A stretch of DNA of 35,695 nucleotides from positions 1 through 35,695 of the forward strand of contig JAGXLC010000009.1 of assembly GCA_018334875.1 (NCBI GenBank). Direction: 5' to 3'. The stretch comes from Bacteroidales bacterium (lineage in GTDB: Bacteria > Bacteroidota > Bacteroidia > Bacteroidales > UBA12077). Below the pieces are notes generated by a model. The model did no database searches. It saw only the letters and a list, made by a program, of their open reading frames with translations, and was not told where the DNA came from. The translations under genes and the position numbers were made by a program. Positions 1 through 10,130 of this stretch are shown here, piece by piece. Each line of letters opens with the position of its first letter. Position 1 is the first letter of the stretch.

Positions 1-54
1 TTAAAATGAATAAATTCGTTAATTTTACGGTTGAATTAATGAGCGCATCTTGAT

Positions 55-1764
55 ATGAAAGTTTTCAACAAAATACTTAAATTCCTCAGTGAAAACAACA
101 CACTTATTGACCGCAAAGAATTTAACCGGGGACTTTTCATCAACCTTTTATCCGTGTTTACCCTGATATTTACAGGTCTCATTGCAATTAATGAGTTAAC
201 GGAATCCGGTAACATATTCATGAGGATCCTTCCACTTTTGGCTGTTATTTTATTGATTGTCAATCTAATTTTACATAATTACAAAAAAGGAGGAAAATCA
301 GTTTTAACAGGGAGTTTTCTTTTAATAATCATTTCGATATATTCCTTAACTGCTCTTTTTACAGGGAAAATTCAGGAAGGAAATATATTCTGGCTCACCA
401 CCTACCCCATTGTAGCCCTCTTATCCACTAATAATAAAGCCAATCTGTTTTCATTCCTATTCCTTTTCATTATACTTATTGCCCCCGCTGTGTTGCCTTT
501 TTCCGTATTTAGCCAACAATGGATTGTGGCAACAGAAGCAATTGCCTTTTCAACGGTTTACATAGCGAATTTTTCTGTTATTTATTTGGTCCTCAAAGGT
601 ATTCATGATACAGCCAGACAAAAAGACCGCAAAATTTACCGGTTACATGACGAACTTAAAGACAAAGAGGAATTTATTTCCAGGATATCTCATCAAATCC
701 GCACCCCCCTAAACAATATTGTAGTGGTTTCCAATATGCTCGATCCTTCTGATTTAAACGATAAGACAAAAGATTACTTCGATACCATTCTGGCCTCCAC
801 CAATAACCTGGTTGACGTAGTGAACAGCTTCTCAGACATCACCAACGTGGATGTCCAGGAACGAAAAAAATACGAGATACAATTTGACCTCAACAACACC
901 CTGCAAAACACCAAAAACCTCTTCGTTGACAGGGAATCGAACAGCCGGGGGCATCCCATTCATATCCATTCCAGTATTGATTATCCACTAATAGGTGATC
1001 CGGTTAAGATAAAGCAGATCTTTCTGAATTTAATGGAACAAATAATAAAACATTCAAAGACCAAACAAATTGAAATCAACGTATCCGACCAGGAAACAGG
1101 CACAGATGATTCCCCGGTAGAAGTTATATTTGAGCTCTCCACCATGGATATTCAGCAGCTTGACAAAGAGTTAAGGGACAAATCGCAGGCTGTTAAAACC
1201 AAAAAGTTAATAGACAAACTGGAGTTACATATTGCACAACGTACCATTGAATCATTGGGAGGACAGCTTCAAATACAGACCCTTCCGGAAAAGTACAATT
1301 TCCGGTTTACACTCCAGTTTAAAAAGGCAGAGGACAAAACGATAAAGCAAGAAGACACAGGGATCCCGAGACGGGAAAAGGAGAAAATCGAACTCAGCGA
1401 TGCCAATGTGCTTTTGGTAGAGGATAACCTGATCAATCAAAAAATTGTAGTGCTGAGCCTTAAAAAATATGTAAACAATGTGGATGTGGCCAATAATGGA
1501 AAAGAAGCGCTGGATAAATTTGGTTCGGTGAAATACGACATCATATTAATGGATATCCAAATGCCCGTTATGAATGGAATTGTCTCCACAAAAAAGATCA
1601 GGAATATAGAAAAAAGCACGAATACACACACGCCTATCATTGCCATAACGGCCAATGCCTTACTGGGAGATAAGGAGGAGTGCCTGGAAGCAGGAACCGA
1701 CGATTATATCAGCAAACCTTTTCAAATAGAAACATTACTGGAGAAAATGAGGAATCTCTTATAA
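55..1764 (+). CDS. Hybrid histidine kinase / response regulator, membrane-bound, with degenerate ATP-binding domain
   Basis: The protein has 569 residues. About six hydrophobic segments (roughly 28-47, 57-75, 84-103, 114-125, 129-149 and 158-180) anchor it in the inner membrane without a recognisable periplasmic sensor domain. A short linker leads to a DHp domain with a good H-box, ISHQIRTP, putting the phosphoacceptor at His213. A receiver domain fills 450-569 and looks intact: E456/D457, phosphoacceptor D500, T532 and K554. The ATPase domain between them (about 310-425) does not. The N-box Asn is replaced (NLMEQIIK, Gln329), and the DxGxG and GTGLGL motifs are missing, although the flanking GDP and LGG landmarks can be aligned. 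It may therefore act as a phosphatase or phosphorelay scaffold rather than a kinase; this is inference. It is convergent with the next gene, 28 bases away. No clear promoter is visible in the 54 bases before the ATG. Confidence 0.85.
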   Translation: MKVFNKILKFLSENNTLIDRKEFNRGLFINLLSVFTLIFTGLIAINELTESGNIFMRILPLLAVILLIVNLILHNYKKGGKSVLTGSFLLIIISIYSLTALFTGKIQEGNIFWLTTYPIVALLSTNNKANLFSFLFLFIILIAPAVLPFSVFSQQWIVATEAIAFSTVYIANFSVIYLVLKGIHDTARQKDRKIYRLHDELKDKEEFISRISHQIRTPLNNIVVVSNMLDPSDLNDKTKDYFDTILASTNNLVDVVNSFSDITNVDVQERKKYEIQFDLNNTLQNTKNLFVDRESNSRGHPIHIHSSIDYPLIGDPVKIKQIFLNLMEQIIKHSKTKQIEINVSDQETGTDDSPVEVIFELSTMDIQQLDKELRDKSQAVKTKKLIDKLELHIAQRTIESLGGQLQIQTLPEKYNFRFTLQFKKAEDKTIKQEDTGIPRREKEKIELSDANVLLVEDNLINQKIVVLSLKKYVNNVDVANNGKEALDKFGSVKYDIILMDIQMPVMNGIVSTKKIRNIEKSTNTHTPIIAITANALLGDKEECLEAGTDDYISKPFQIETLLEKMRNLL

Positions 1765-1792
1765 GACTCCCTGAATATAACAGAACCTGCTT

Positions 1793-4700
1793 TTACTGCC
1801 TTGTGTTTTCATCACCAATGGTTTGCGGATTGAAGCCCAATATCAATATATCGTCTACCTGTTCCTGATCCCCCATCCAATCTTCAATGCTCTTCCTAAG
1901 ATAATATTGCTGCTGCTCCACAGGTAATTTATGGATGTTCAGCAATAAGTGGCGAAATCTCCGGTACTTATATTTTTTGCCCTCCGGGCCGCCAAATTGA
2001 TCGGCATAACCATCGGTGAACAAATAGACCATATCGTACTTTTCAAGATCAAAGGTTTGTTGGGTTATTTCATGAACATCCGTCAGGTCATCATGGGAAC
2101 CTACTGAAAAACGGCCTCCTTTTATCTCTTCTATTTTATTTTCCCGCAGCAGGTACAAAGGCCGAAACGCACCTGCAAATGTCAATTCCCGCTTCTTCTT
2201 ATCAATGACACAAAGGGCAATATCCATCCCATCATGCAGGGATTGTCTATTTTTCGCATCTTTTGACAAAGTAGATGAAATGCCTTTATTCATTTCATAA
2301 AGAATATATTCTGGCTCGGTAATACCCCGATCATTAATTATATTATCGAATAGTTCAACACCAATGATTGACATGAAAGCACCCGGTACGCCGTGCCCGG
2401 TACAGTCAACCACAGCCAGAAAAAGCTTGTCATTTTTCTCATTGATCCAGTAAAAATCACCGCTGACAATATCTTTAGGCTTATAAAGTATAAAGGAATT
2501 TTTGATCTGACTTTCCAGGGTATCATCAGTTGGTAAAAGGGCTTCCTGTATGCGCTTTGCATATAAAAGACTATCTGTAATATTCCTGTTTTTTAAACTC
2601 AACTCTTCTTTTTGCCGCGCCACTTGTTGCGCAATTCTTTCCTGTTCTTTTAACTGCAGATTGGTCTTTCTTAACCTGAGGGTTCTCCAATGGATGACCG
2701 ATAAAACCAGAGCAATTCCCAATATACCATATAGCAGCAATGCCCAGTCTTCCTGCCATAAAGGAGTTTCCACTCTGATAAAAAGTGAAGTTCCTTCTTC
2801 ATTCCAAACATTATCTCGGTTTGAACCTTTTACCCTGAAGATATAATCACCCGGAGCCAAATTCGAAAAGGTCGCATACCTTCTTGTTCCGATATTTACC
2901 CATTCATCTTCCACTCCTTCGAGTTTATAAGCATATTTGTTTCGGGAAGGCTGCACAAAATCCATCGAAGCGAATTCAATGGTAATGAGACTGTTACTAG
3001 GGGTAACTGAAATGGTGTCGGAAACCATGAAATCATGGATTGTTTTCTTCTTATTGGTTATCACTTCTACTGAAGTTATTTCTATATCAGGTATATGCGG
3101 ATAAAGGTTTATAGAATCGGGATAAAATGAATTTAAACCGGAAATTCCTCCAAAAAACATCTCCCCGTCTCCGGCTTTATAAGCAGCAAGATGATTAAAC
3201 TCATAGTCCTGGAGTCCATCATAAACATCAAAATTTACAAAGTTTTCACTATGAGGATTAAATTTAGTAATCCCCCTGTTGGAGCTAAACCATAAGTTAC
3301 CCCTTTCGTCTTCCAGAATGGCATATATTAAGTTATTGGCCATGCCGTCCTGTTCTGTATAAGTTGTAAATTTTCCGGAACGGGGGTCAAAACGATTGAG
3401 GCCATCAATGGTGCCAATCCAGATATAACCGGACTCATCTTCATGTAAGCATAAAATTTCATTATTTACCAAACAGTTCGAACATGTAAGCGAGTCCCTG
3501 GTGAATTGTTCAAACCCTTTGCCTGTGCCCAGGTATTTATTTAATCCTTTATTTGTAGCCACCCAAAGGGTATCGTGGCTATCTACCATAACGTCGTATA
3601 CCAGGCTGGAAGTTAAAGACGTGGTATCAGAACCATTCCCGTAAAAACTTTTTAAGTTTTGATTGTCGTAAACGTGAAGTCCGTTTCGGGTACCGAACCA
3701 GATTCTCCCCTTCTGATCCTGATCAATAGAATACACCCGGTTTTTATCGAATATTTGCCTGGCACGTGGTGGTTCAAAAGAATAAAATGACTGGTCATTC
3801 AAATCATACAGGGATACACCCTGTTCTGTGCCGATCCACAGCCGTTTTCTGCTATCGGCCAACAGGGCATGCACATCATTACCCGGTATATATGGGTGTT
3901 TAAGGGTAAACCTTTCCAATTGAAATGACTTTCTGTCCAACCTATACAGTCCATTATTCCAGGTGCCTACCCAAATTCTGTCATATTGATCTTTATAAAT
4001 AGAAGCAATAAGATTATCAACAAATAATGGCTGATTATCATCCCTGTTTTTATAAAGCCTGAAATCTTTCAGATTCTTCTGTAATTTTACCAATCCCTGT
4101 AAAGTGCCTACCCATAATATTTTGGAATTAAAATTACTTATTTTGTTAATTTGGATATCCGTTAATCCTGAAGAAGTATGCAATAAATTACCGGGGTTTT
4201 CGAAAGTGCCTTTGTGCGCTTTAAACAAATATAAACCTGCATCGGTTCCCACCCAAAATAAGCCCTCCTCGTCAACGCATATATCATTGATGCTATTTAT
4301 CCCACGGTTTTTGTTTAGGCTATCCAGATAATACCGCTGGAATTCACCCGTCGTCCTGTTGTATTTGTTAAGTCCTTTATCTGTGCCAATCCACAGGACA
4401 CCAGAAGTGTCCTCATATATATCCTGAATGGTATTGTTGCTTAATGTTCCTGTGTCGGACTGATAATGGGTAAAACGCTCCAGTGTATCATTAAAATAAT
4501 TCAATCCATCTTTTGTACCTATCCAAAGTTTACCCGTGTGATCCCTCAAAATGGCAAAATTGTTATCCCCTTCATAGTAGTTTGAATCATCTGCAAAATG
4601 CCTGAAACTCTCAAATTCTCCCGTTGCGGTGTGATAACGTGTAAGATAATGCATGGTTTTAATCCAGATGAAACCCTGATCATCCTGGTATAAATTAAAT

Positions 4701-5137
4701 ACCTGATTTTCTGGGATACTATTACCACCAGAATCAGCCAGAAAGATTTCAAAGTTTCCATTTTTGGAATTATACCTGTTCAAACCATAATTTGTGGCAA
4801 TCCATAATTCACCGGACTTGGTTTCGATAATATCATTAATACGATTGTGCGAGAGAGAATTGGTGTCAGAAGAATTGTTTTTAAATTTTTTGAACCCGTA
4901 TCCATCGAAACGATTGAGTCCATCCTGGGTTCCTATCCACAAAAACCCCCGGTTATCTTTTAGGAGACAGGTAACGCTCGATTGAGAAAGGCCTTCATTG
5001 ACATTGAAATTATCAGTATGGATAAGCTGAGCATACATTTCACCAATAACGGTAAGCATCAGTAAAATTAACAAATATAATTTCTTTAAGCTTCTACGAT
5101 AGGAATCATATTTTCGGAACTGTAAAAAAATCACCAT
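1793..5137 (-). CDS. Two-component-regulator-like propeller receptor with C-terminal SpoIIE/PP2C phosphatase
   Basis: The protein has 1114 residues. An N-terminal signal peptide or anchor (hydrophobic 20-32, possible cleavage after MYA-Q) is followed by about fourteen Reg_prop repeats of the type LWIGTxxGLNRFD, which should fold as two seven-bladed periplasmic propellers. A Y_Y_Y domain follows (YKLEG...W...F..L.PGDY), then one membrane segment near 798-818 (WALLLYGILG...), a charged coiled-coil linker, and a SpoIIE-type serine phosphatase. The phosphatase motifs are present: DIVSGDFYW near 886, VVDCTGHGVPGAFMS near 908, DGMDIAL, TDGYADQFGG near 1041 and a final VDDILIL. The best known members of this architecture in Bacteroidota carry a histidine kinase and DNA-binding module and sense glycans. 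Here the output is protein dephosphorylation, perhaps of a STAS-type partner, none of which is encoded nearby. The ligand is unknown. The metal-binding aspartates appear retained, so it is probably active. Confidence 0.9.
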   Translation of the reverse strand: MVIFLQFRKYDSYRRSLKKLYLLILLMLTVIGEMYAQLIHTDNFNVNEGLSQSSVTCLLKDNRGFLWIGTQDGLNRFDGYGFKKFKNNSSDTNSLSHNRINDIIETKSGELWIATNYGLNRYNSKNGNFEIFLADSGGNSIPENQVFNLYQDDQGFIWIKTMHYLTRYHTATGEFESFRHFADDSNYYEGDNNFAILRDHTGKLWIGTKDGLNYFNDTLERFTHYQSDTGTLSNNTIQDIYEDTSGVLWIGTDKGLNKYNRTTGEFQRYYLDSLNKNRGINSINDICVDEEGLFWVGTDAGLYLFKAHKGTFENPGNLLHTSSGLTDIQINKISNFNSKILWVGTLQGLVKLQKNLKDFRLYKNRDDNQPLFVDNLIASIYKDQYDRIWVGTWNNGLYRLDRKSFQLERFTLKHPYIPGNDVHALLADSRKRLWIGTEQGVSLYDLNDQSFYSFEPPRARQIFDKNRVYSIDQDQKGRIWFGTRNGLHVYDNQNLKSFYGNGSDTTSLTSSLVYDVMVDSHDTLWVATNKGLNKYLGTGKGFEQFTRDSLTCSNCLVNNEILCLHEDESGYIWIGTIDGLNRFDPRSGKFTTYTEQDGMANNLIYAILEDERGNLWFSSNRGITKFNPHSENFVNFDVYDGLQDYEFNHLAAYKAGDGEMFFGGISGLNSFYPDSINLYPHIPDIEITSVEVITNKKKTIHDFMVSDTISVTPSNSLITIEFASMDFVQPSRNKYAYKLEGVEDEWVNIGTRRYATFSNLAPGDYIFRVKGSNRDNVWNEEGTSLFIRVETPLWQEDWALLLYGILGIALVLSVIHWRTLRLRKTNLQLKEQERIAQQVARQKEELSLKNRNITDSLLYAKRIQEALLPTDDTLESQIKNSFILYKPKDIVSGDFYWINEKNDKLFLAVVDCTGHGVPGAFMSIIGVELFDNIINDRGITEPEYILYEMNKGISSTLSKDAKNRQSLHDGMDIALCVIDKKKRELTFAGAFRPLYLLRENKIEEIKGGRFSVGSHDDLTDVHEITQQTFDLEKYDMVYLFTDGYADQFGGPEGKKYKYRRFRHLLLNIHKLPVEQQQYYLRKSIEDWMGDQEQVDDILILGFNPQTIGDENTRQ

Positions 5138-5413
5138 TATTCAGTTGCGCTATTATTTGACCCGCAATGTCCCCTGAAACCCGCATGCAGCATACTTCCC
5201 AACAAGAGTGATGGCTAATACGCGGGTTCCATGGTTATACGCGCGGTATTTGTAAATTTGGCAGATGAATCAATATGACATTCATACCCTTAATAAACTG
5301 TTAAGCCAATGATTTTATAATATTGATGAATTCGTCAATTGAAGCCAAATACCATCCGGTTTTAATCTGTAAATATACATAAATCATGATCATCTTATTC
5401 GATTATTCTTACT

Positions 5414-5443
5414 CTAACCCGAATTATTCTTGAATAATTCTGA
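5414..5443. repeat. 30-base palindromic repeat, copy 1
   Basis: Thirty bases are identical to 29893-29922, in the same orientation. The core is a perfect palindrome, GAATTATTC-TT-GAATAATTC, with 9-base arms, preceded by CTAACCC. It begins 3 bases beyond the U-run of the eno terminator, in the direction of eno transcription. Its function is unknown. A dispersed REP-like element or a protein-binding site are both possible. Confidence 0.85.
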
Positions 5444-5445
5444 AT

Positions 5446-5478
5446 AAAAAATCCGCAGAAAATAAAATTCCTGCGGAT
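5446..5478 (-). terminator. Rho-independent terminator of eno
   Basis: Read on the minus strand, ATCCGCAG and CTGCGGAT form a perfect 8-base stem around a 12-base loop and are followed directly by TTTTT. It begins 31 bases after the eno stop codon, which fits a terminator for that gene. Confidence 0.85.
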
Positions 5479-5508
5479 GCAAAAAAGGTTTCATACTTCC
5501 GCCTCAGT

Positions 5509-6807
<1,299 letters not shown>

Positions 6808-6839
6808 TTATTTATTTTGAACATCATGAATTGTCGTTT

Positions 6840-6847
6840 CAAATTTA
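6840..6847 (-). promoter_or_regulatory. Possible -7 element of eno
   Basis: TAAATTTG on the minus strand matches the Bacteroidota -7 consensus TAnnTTTG and lies 45 bases before the eno ATG. I see no good -33 TTG at the expected spacing, only TTATGG, so the call is tentative. Confidence 0.35.
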
Positions 6848-6887
6848 TTCAATAAAATTTATAATGCCATAATAATCTAAACAATCT

Positions 6888-6915
6888 AAAAAAAGGGATG
6901 ACTAACAGCCATCCC
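6888..6915 (-). terminator. Terminator of the ribosomal protein cluster, after rplQ
   Basis: On the minus strand GGGATG and CATCCC form a 6-base stem with a 9-base loop, followed by seven T residues. It lies about 40 bases past the rplQ stop and marks the end of the long ribosomal transcription unit, separating it from eno. Confidence 0.8.
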
Positions 6916-6955
6916 TCCCTGATTATACCTAATAAACAAGGCTAAGATTACAAAG

Positions 6956-7648
6956 CTATTCCTCTTTTTTATCTTCCCCGGAATCACTGTCTTGCTTGTT
7001 ATCTTCATCATTACGGTTCTCTTCTTCTCCGGGTTCTTGTTGCTGAGCACTGGCCGACTCATCTTTTGACTGCTGCTCCTCCGAAGTTTCTTTACTCGGA
7101 GCTTCCTGACTTTGTTCATCTGCTGATTGCTCTTCGGCCGTGCCCTGGGCACTCTGCTGAGTATCCCCGCCACTTTCCTGAGCTGAGGACTCTTCAGCCT
7201 TCTGCTGAGATTGTGATTTTTTCTTACCTCCTCTTCTTCTTCGTCGTCTTCGCGAGGTAGTTTGTTTTTCTTCAGTAGAAGTATAGTTTTCATTATAATC
7301 TACCAGCTCCAGGAAGCACATCTCGGCATTATCCCCATTTCGGTTGCCCGTTTTCAGTATCCGCGTATATCCTCCGGGACGTTCTCCAACCTTTTCCACT
7401 ACATCCCTAAAAAGTTCAGATACTGCCACTTTATCATGCAGATAACTGAAAACCATTCGTCTTGAATGGGTGTTATCCTGTTTGGCCTTTGTTATAAGTG
7501 GCTCAACATATTTTTTGAGGGCTTTGGCTTTTGCCGTAGTGGTGTTGATTCTCTTATGTAAAATTAAAGAGGATGCCATATTGGCAAGCATCGCCTTTCT
7601 ATGTGAACTCGTCCGGCTTAAATGATTAATCTTTTTTCCGTGTCTCAT
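6956..7648 (-). CDS. rplQ: 50S ribosomal protein bL17 with long C-terminal extension
   Basis: Residues 1 to about 120 are a normal bL17 ([17 protein letters not shown]..., [16 protein letters not shown]), which binds 23S rRNA on the large subunit near the tunnel exit. About 110 further residues follow. First comes a basic patch with seven consecutive arginines (133-139) and KKK (142-144), then a low-complexity tail rich in Ser, Gln and Glu that ends in EEKKEE. Many bacterial bL17 proteins stop near 120-130 residues. Longer forms occur in Bacteroidota, but this tail is long and strongly acidic and is presumably disordered. The reading frame is open throughout and stays on one strand, so a frameshift is unlikely. 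It is the last gene of the cluster, 4 bases behind rpoA. Confidence 0.97.
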   Translation of the reverse strand: MRHGKKINHLSRTSSHRKAMLANMASSLILHKRINTTTAKAKALKKYVEPLITKAKQDNTHSRRMVFSYLHDKVAVSELFRDVVEKVGERPGGYTRILKTGNRNGDNAEMCFLELVDYNENYTSTEEKQTTSRRRRRRRGGKKKSQSQQKAEESSAQESGGDTQQSAQGTAEEQSADEQSQEAPSKETSEEQQSKDESASAQQQEPGEEENRNDEDNKQDSDSGEDKKEE

Positions 7649-7652
7649 TCTT

Positions 7653-8645
7653 TTACTCTTTGTCTAATTTATACCTAGAAACATCCATGCCAAAATTGAG
7701 ATTCATCTTATCCAGCAATTCCTCCAGCTCAGCAAGAGATTTTTTGCCAAAATTTCTGAATTTCAGCAGATCATTCTTATTGTACTGAACAAGATCGCCC
7801 AAAGTTTCAACTTCAGCAGCTTTAAGACAATTCAAAGCGCGTACCGAAAGATCGAGATCGGTTAATTTGGTTTTGAGCAATTGTCGCATATGAAGCGCTT
7901 CTTCATCGAACTCCTCGGTTTCATATTCTCCTTCCGTTTCCAATGTGATCTTTTCATCGGAGAATAGCATCAGATGATAGATCAAAATTTTAGCTGCCTC
8001 TTTCAGGGCATCTTTCGGATGAATGGATCCGTCTGTGGTTATATCGAAAAGAAGTTTTTCGTAATCTGTTTTCTGTTCCACCCGATAATTTTCGATGGAA
8101 TATTTAACATTTTTGATCGGGGTGAATATGGAATCTATGGCGATCGTTCCCATTGGATCATCCTCGGATTTATTCTCCTCGGCCTGAACGTATCCCCTTC
8201 CCTGATTCACGTGAACCTCCATCTGAAGCTTCACATCCGGTTCCATTGTGCATATTAAAAGATCGGGATTAAGCACCTTAAAATTAGTAAGAAAATTATT
8301 CAGTTCACCTGCACGAAACTCATTCTTGCCTTCCAGGGTAACATTAATCTTCTCATTGCTTACATCACTGGTGGTTTGCTTAAAGCGTACCTGCTTCAGG
8401 TTCAATATAATCTCACTAACATCCTCAATCACACCGGTGATGGTTGAAAACTCGTGTTCAACCCCTTCTATTTTAATTTTTGTTATCGCGTATCCTTCTA
8501 AAGACGATAGCAAAACCCTTCTTAAAGCGTTGCCCACAGTTATTCCGTATCCGGGCTCCAGGGGACGAAACTCGAATGAACCCTGAGTTTCATCCGATTC
8601 GAGCATAACTACCTTATCGGGCTTTTGAAATTCTAATAAAGCCAT
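7653..8645 (-). CDS. rpoA: DNA-directed RNA polymerase subunit alpha
   Basis: The alpha subunit dimerises to start assembly of RNA polymerase and touches promoter UP elements and activators. The 330-residue length is standard. The N-terminal domain (about 1-230) contains the dimerisation region, with [18 protein letters not shown] at 33-50. A short acidic linker ([15 protein letters not shown]) leads to the C-terminal domain with its helix-hairpin-helix ([16 protein letters not shown]... [17 protein letters not shown]). It sits between rpsD (16 bases) and rplQ (4 bases), the usual alpha-operon position. Confidence 0.99.
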   Translation of the reverse strand: MALLEFQKPDKVVMLESDETQGSFEFRPLEPGYGITVGNALRRVLLSSLEGYAITKIKIEGVEHEFSTITGVIEDVSEIILNLKQVRFKQTTSDVSNEKINVTLEGKNEFRAGELNNFLTNFKVLNPDLLICTMEPDVKLQMEVHVNQGRGYVQAEENKSEDDPMGTIAIDSIFTPIKNVKYSIENYRVEQKTDYEKLLFDITTDGSIHPKDALKEAAKILIYHLMLFSDEKITLETEGEYETEEFDEEALHMRQLLKTKLTDLDLSVRALNCLKAAEVETLGDLVQYNKNDLLKFRNFGKKSLAELEELLDKMNLNFGMDVSRYKLDKE

Positions 8646-8661
8646 AAATAAATGATTAATA

Positions 8662-9270
8662 TTATTTTGAATACAATTCTACAATAAGCTGTTCCTTGAT
8701 TTTTTCAGGAATTTCCTCCCTCTCGGGATTATTGATAAACTTTCCTGCCATTTGCTGTCCATCCCATTCCAACCAGGAATATTTCGATACATTGCTGATT
8801 TCAAGGGAATCGTTAATGACCTCCAGTGATTTGGATCTTTCTCTTACAGCTACAATATCTCCGGGTTTAACATTATAAGAGGGGACATTGGTCACTCTGC
8901 CATTAACGGTAATATGCCTGTGCGATACAAGCTGCCTGGCTCCTCTTCGTGTAGGAGCCAAACCCAACCTAAAAACTACATTATCAAGCCGGGATTCAAG
9001 TAATACCAGGAGATTCTCCCCTGTAATACCTTTTTGCTGAGTAGCTTTTAAAAAGGTATTGTAAAATTGCTTTTCAAGCAAACCGTAAGTATATTTTGCC
9101 TTTTGCTTTTCAAGCAATTGCATCCCGTATTCCGAGAGTTTTCTTCGTTTTTTGGTCATTCCATGCTGTCCCGGGGGATAATTCTTCTTCTCAAAATATT
9201 TATCCGGTCCAAAAATGGGTGCGCCGACTTTCCTTGCAATTTTTGTTTTTGGTCCTCTATATCTAGCCAT
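8662..9270 (-). CDS. rpsD: 30S ribosomal protein uS4
   Basis: uS4 is a primary 16S rRNA-binding protein that nucleates assembly of the small-subunit body. I place the start at [14 protein letters not shown], giving 202 residues, because family members begin there; an ATG two codons earlier would add only Met-Asn. The N-terminal part has [19 protein letters not shown], and the S4 RNA-binding domain covers about 90-155 ([31 protein letters not shown]). No N-terminal zinc-binding cysteines are visible, so it is the zinc-free form. It lies between rpsK and rpoA in the alpha block. Confidence 0.97.
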   Translation of the reverse strand: MARYRGPKTKIARKVGAPIFGPDKYFEKKNYPPGQHGMTKKRRKLSEYGMQLLEKQKAKYTYGLLEKQFYNTFLKATQQKGITGENLLVLLESRLDNVVFRLGLAPTRRGARQLVSHRHITVNGRVTNVPSYNVKPGDIVAVRERSKSLEVINDSLEISNVSKYSWLEWDGQQMAGKFINNPEREEIPEKIKEQLIVELYSK

Positions 9271-9300
9271 ATTCAATAATCAATTTTTCTCGTATATAAA

Positions 9301-9690
9301 TTAAACTCTTCTTCTTTTTGGCGGACGACATCCGTTATGCGGAATCGGAGTAATATCTACAATCTCCGACACATTTATACCGGTATTGTTAATGGTTCGG
9401 ATTGCCGATTCTCTACCGGACCCAGGACCCCTCACATAGACTTTTGCTTTTCTCATGCCCAGGTCATAAGCGATTTTTGCACAATCGGCAGCAGCTACCT
9501 GGGCAGCATAAGGAGTGTTCTTCTTGGAGCCTTTGAATCCCATCTTACCGGATGAGGCCCAGGAAATTACCTCTCCGTTAGAGTTGGTCAGGCTAATGAT
9601 AATGTTATTAAACGAAGCATGGATATGAGCCTCACCAGTCGGCTCAACCGTAACTTTTTTCTTTCTTGTTGCTCTACTTCTTTTCGCCAT
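9301..9690 (-). CDS. rpsK: 30S ribosomal protein uS11
   Basis: uS11 sits on the platform of the small subunit and helps shape the mRNA exit region. At 129 residues it is full length, with the family motifs [17 protein letters not shown] and [14 protein letters not shown], and the basic C-terminus [13 protein letters not shown]. It follows rpsM by 10 bases and precedes rpsD by 30 bases. Confidence 0.98.
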   Translation of the reverse strand: MAKRSRATRKKKVTVEPTGEAHIHASFNNIIISLTNSNGEVISWASSGKMGFKGSKKNTPYAAQVAAADCAKIAYDLGMRKAKVYVRGPGSGRESAIRTINNTGINVSEIVDITPIPHNGCRPPKRRRV

Positions 9691-9700
9691 ATTCGATTAA

Positions 9701-10078
9701 TTATTTGACAGTTTTTTTCTTATTTGCAACTGTTTTCTTCTTTCCTTTTCTTGTTCTGGCATTATTACGCGTAGACTGTCCTCTAACTGGCATCCCGGAA
9801 CGATGTCGTATACCTCTGTAGCAACCAATATCCATCAACCTCTTAATATTCATCTGCACTTCAGAACGCAATCCCCCTTCAACCTTATATTTTTCATTCA
9901 AAATGTTCCGCAATGTGGATATTTGGTCGTCGGTCCACTCATTAACCCTAATGTTCTTATCTATTCCAGCTTCCTCCATAATTTTGGAGGCAGTACTTTT
10001 TCCTATACCATAAATATAAGTAAGGGCAATAACGCCTCTTTTGTTTTTAGGTAAATCAACTCCTACTATTCTTGCCAT
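9701..10078 (-). CDS. rpsM: 30S ribosomal protein uS13
   Basis: uS13 is in the head of the small subunit and forms bridges to the large subunit and contacts to P-site tRNA. The 125-residue protein starts [26 protein letters not shown], and contains [17 protein letters not shown] and a lysine-rich C-terminal tail. It is the first gene of the alpha block. A possible internal promoter overlaps the end of rpmJ just upstream. Confidence 0.98.
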   Translation of the reverse strand: MARIVGVDLPKNKRGVIALTYIYGIGKSTASKIMEEAGIDKNIRVNEWTDDQISTLRNILNEKYKVEGGLRSEVQMNIKRLMDIGCYRGIRHRSGMPVRGQSTRNNARTRKGKKKTVANKKKTVK

Positions 10079-10096
10079 ATTTTTTCAATTTGAGTG

Positions 10097-10130
10097 CAAA
10101 ATTAACAATTTATCCCTGCCGCTGTTTCAA
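10097..10130 (-). promoter_or_regulatory. Possible internal promoter for rpsM-rpsK-rpsD-rpoA-rplQ
   Basis: On the minus strand TAATTTTG matches the Bacteroidota -7 element exactly and ends 18 bases before the rpsM ATG. A TTG lies 23 bases further upstream, inside the rpmJ reading frame. The spacing is a few bases longer than usual, so this is a candidate only. If real, it would let the alpha-operon genes be expressed separately from the upstream cluster. Confidence 0.35.

Larger units (their letters stand above)
5138..5508. other. Intergenic region between eno and the propeller-phosphatase gene
   Basis: This 371-base stretch holds the eno terminator and a 30-base palindromic repeat, both listed separately. 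A 7-base inverted repeat (AACCCGC at 5178, GCGGGTT at 5222) could form a hairpin in the leader of the propeller-phosphatase mRNA, but its 37-base loop makes this weak. I see no ORF of note and no convincing minus-strand TAnnTTTG promoter. Confidence 0.6.

Noticed and set aside
1765-1792. Search for a shared terminator between the two convergent signalling genes
   Set aside because: The 28-base gap shows no stem with a T-run in either direction.
5252-5259. TAAATTTG on the plus strand, a -7 match
   Set aside because: No TTG at the right distance and no plus-strand gene follows for more than 20 kb, so it is probably chance.
6886-7293. A 135-codon minus-strand frame overlapping the end of rplQ
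   Set aside because: It is the alternate frame of the low-complexity bL17 tail; repetitive codons keep it open. The rplQ frame is clearly the coding one.
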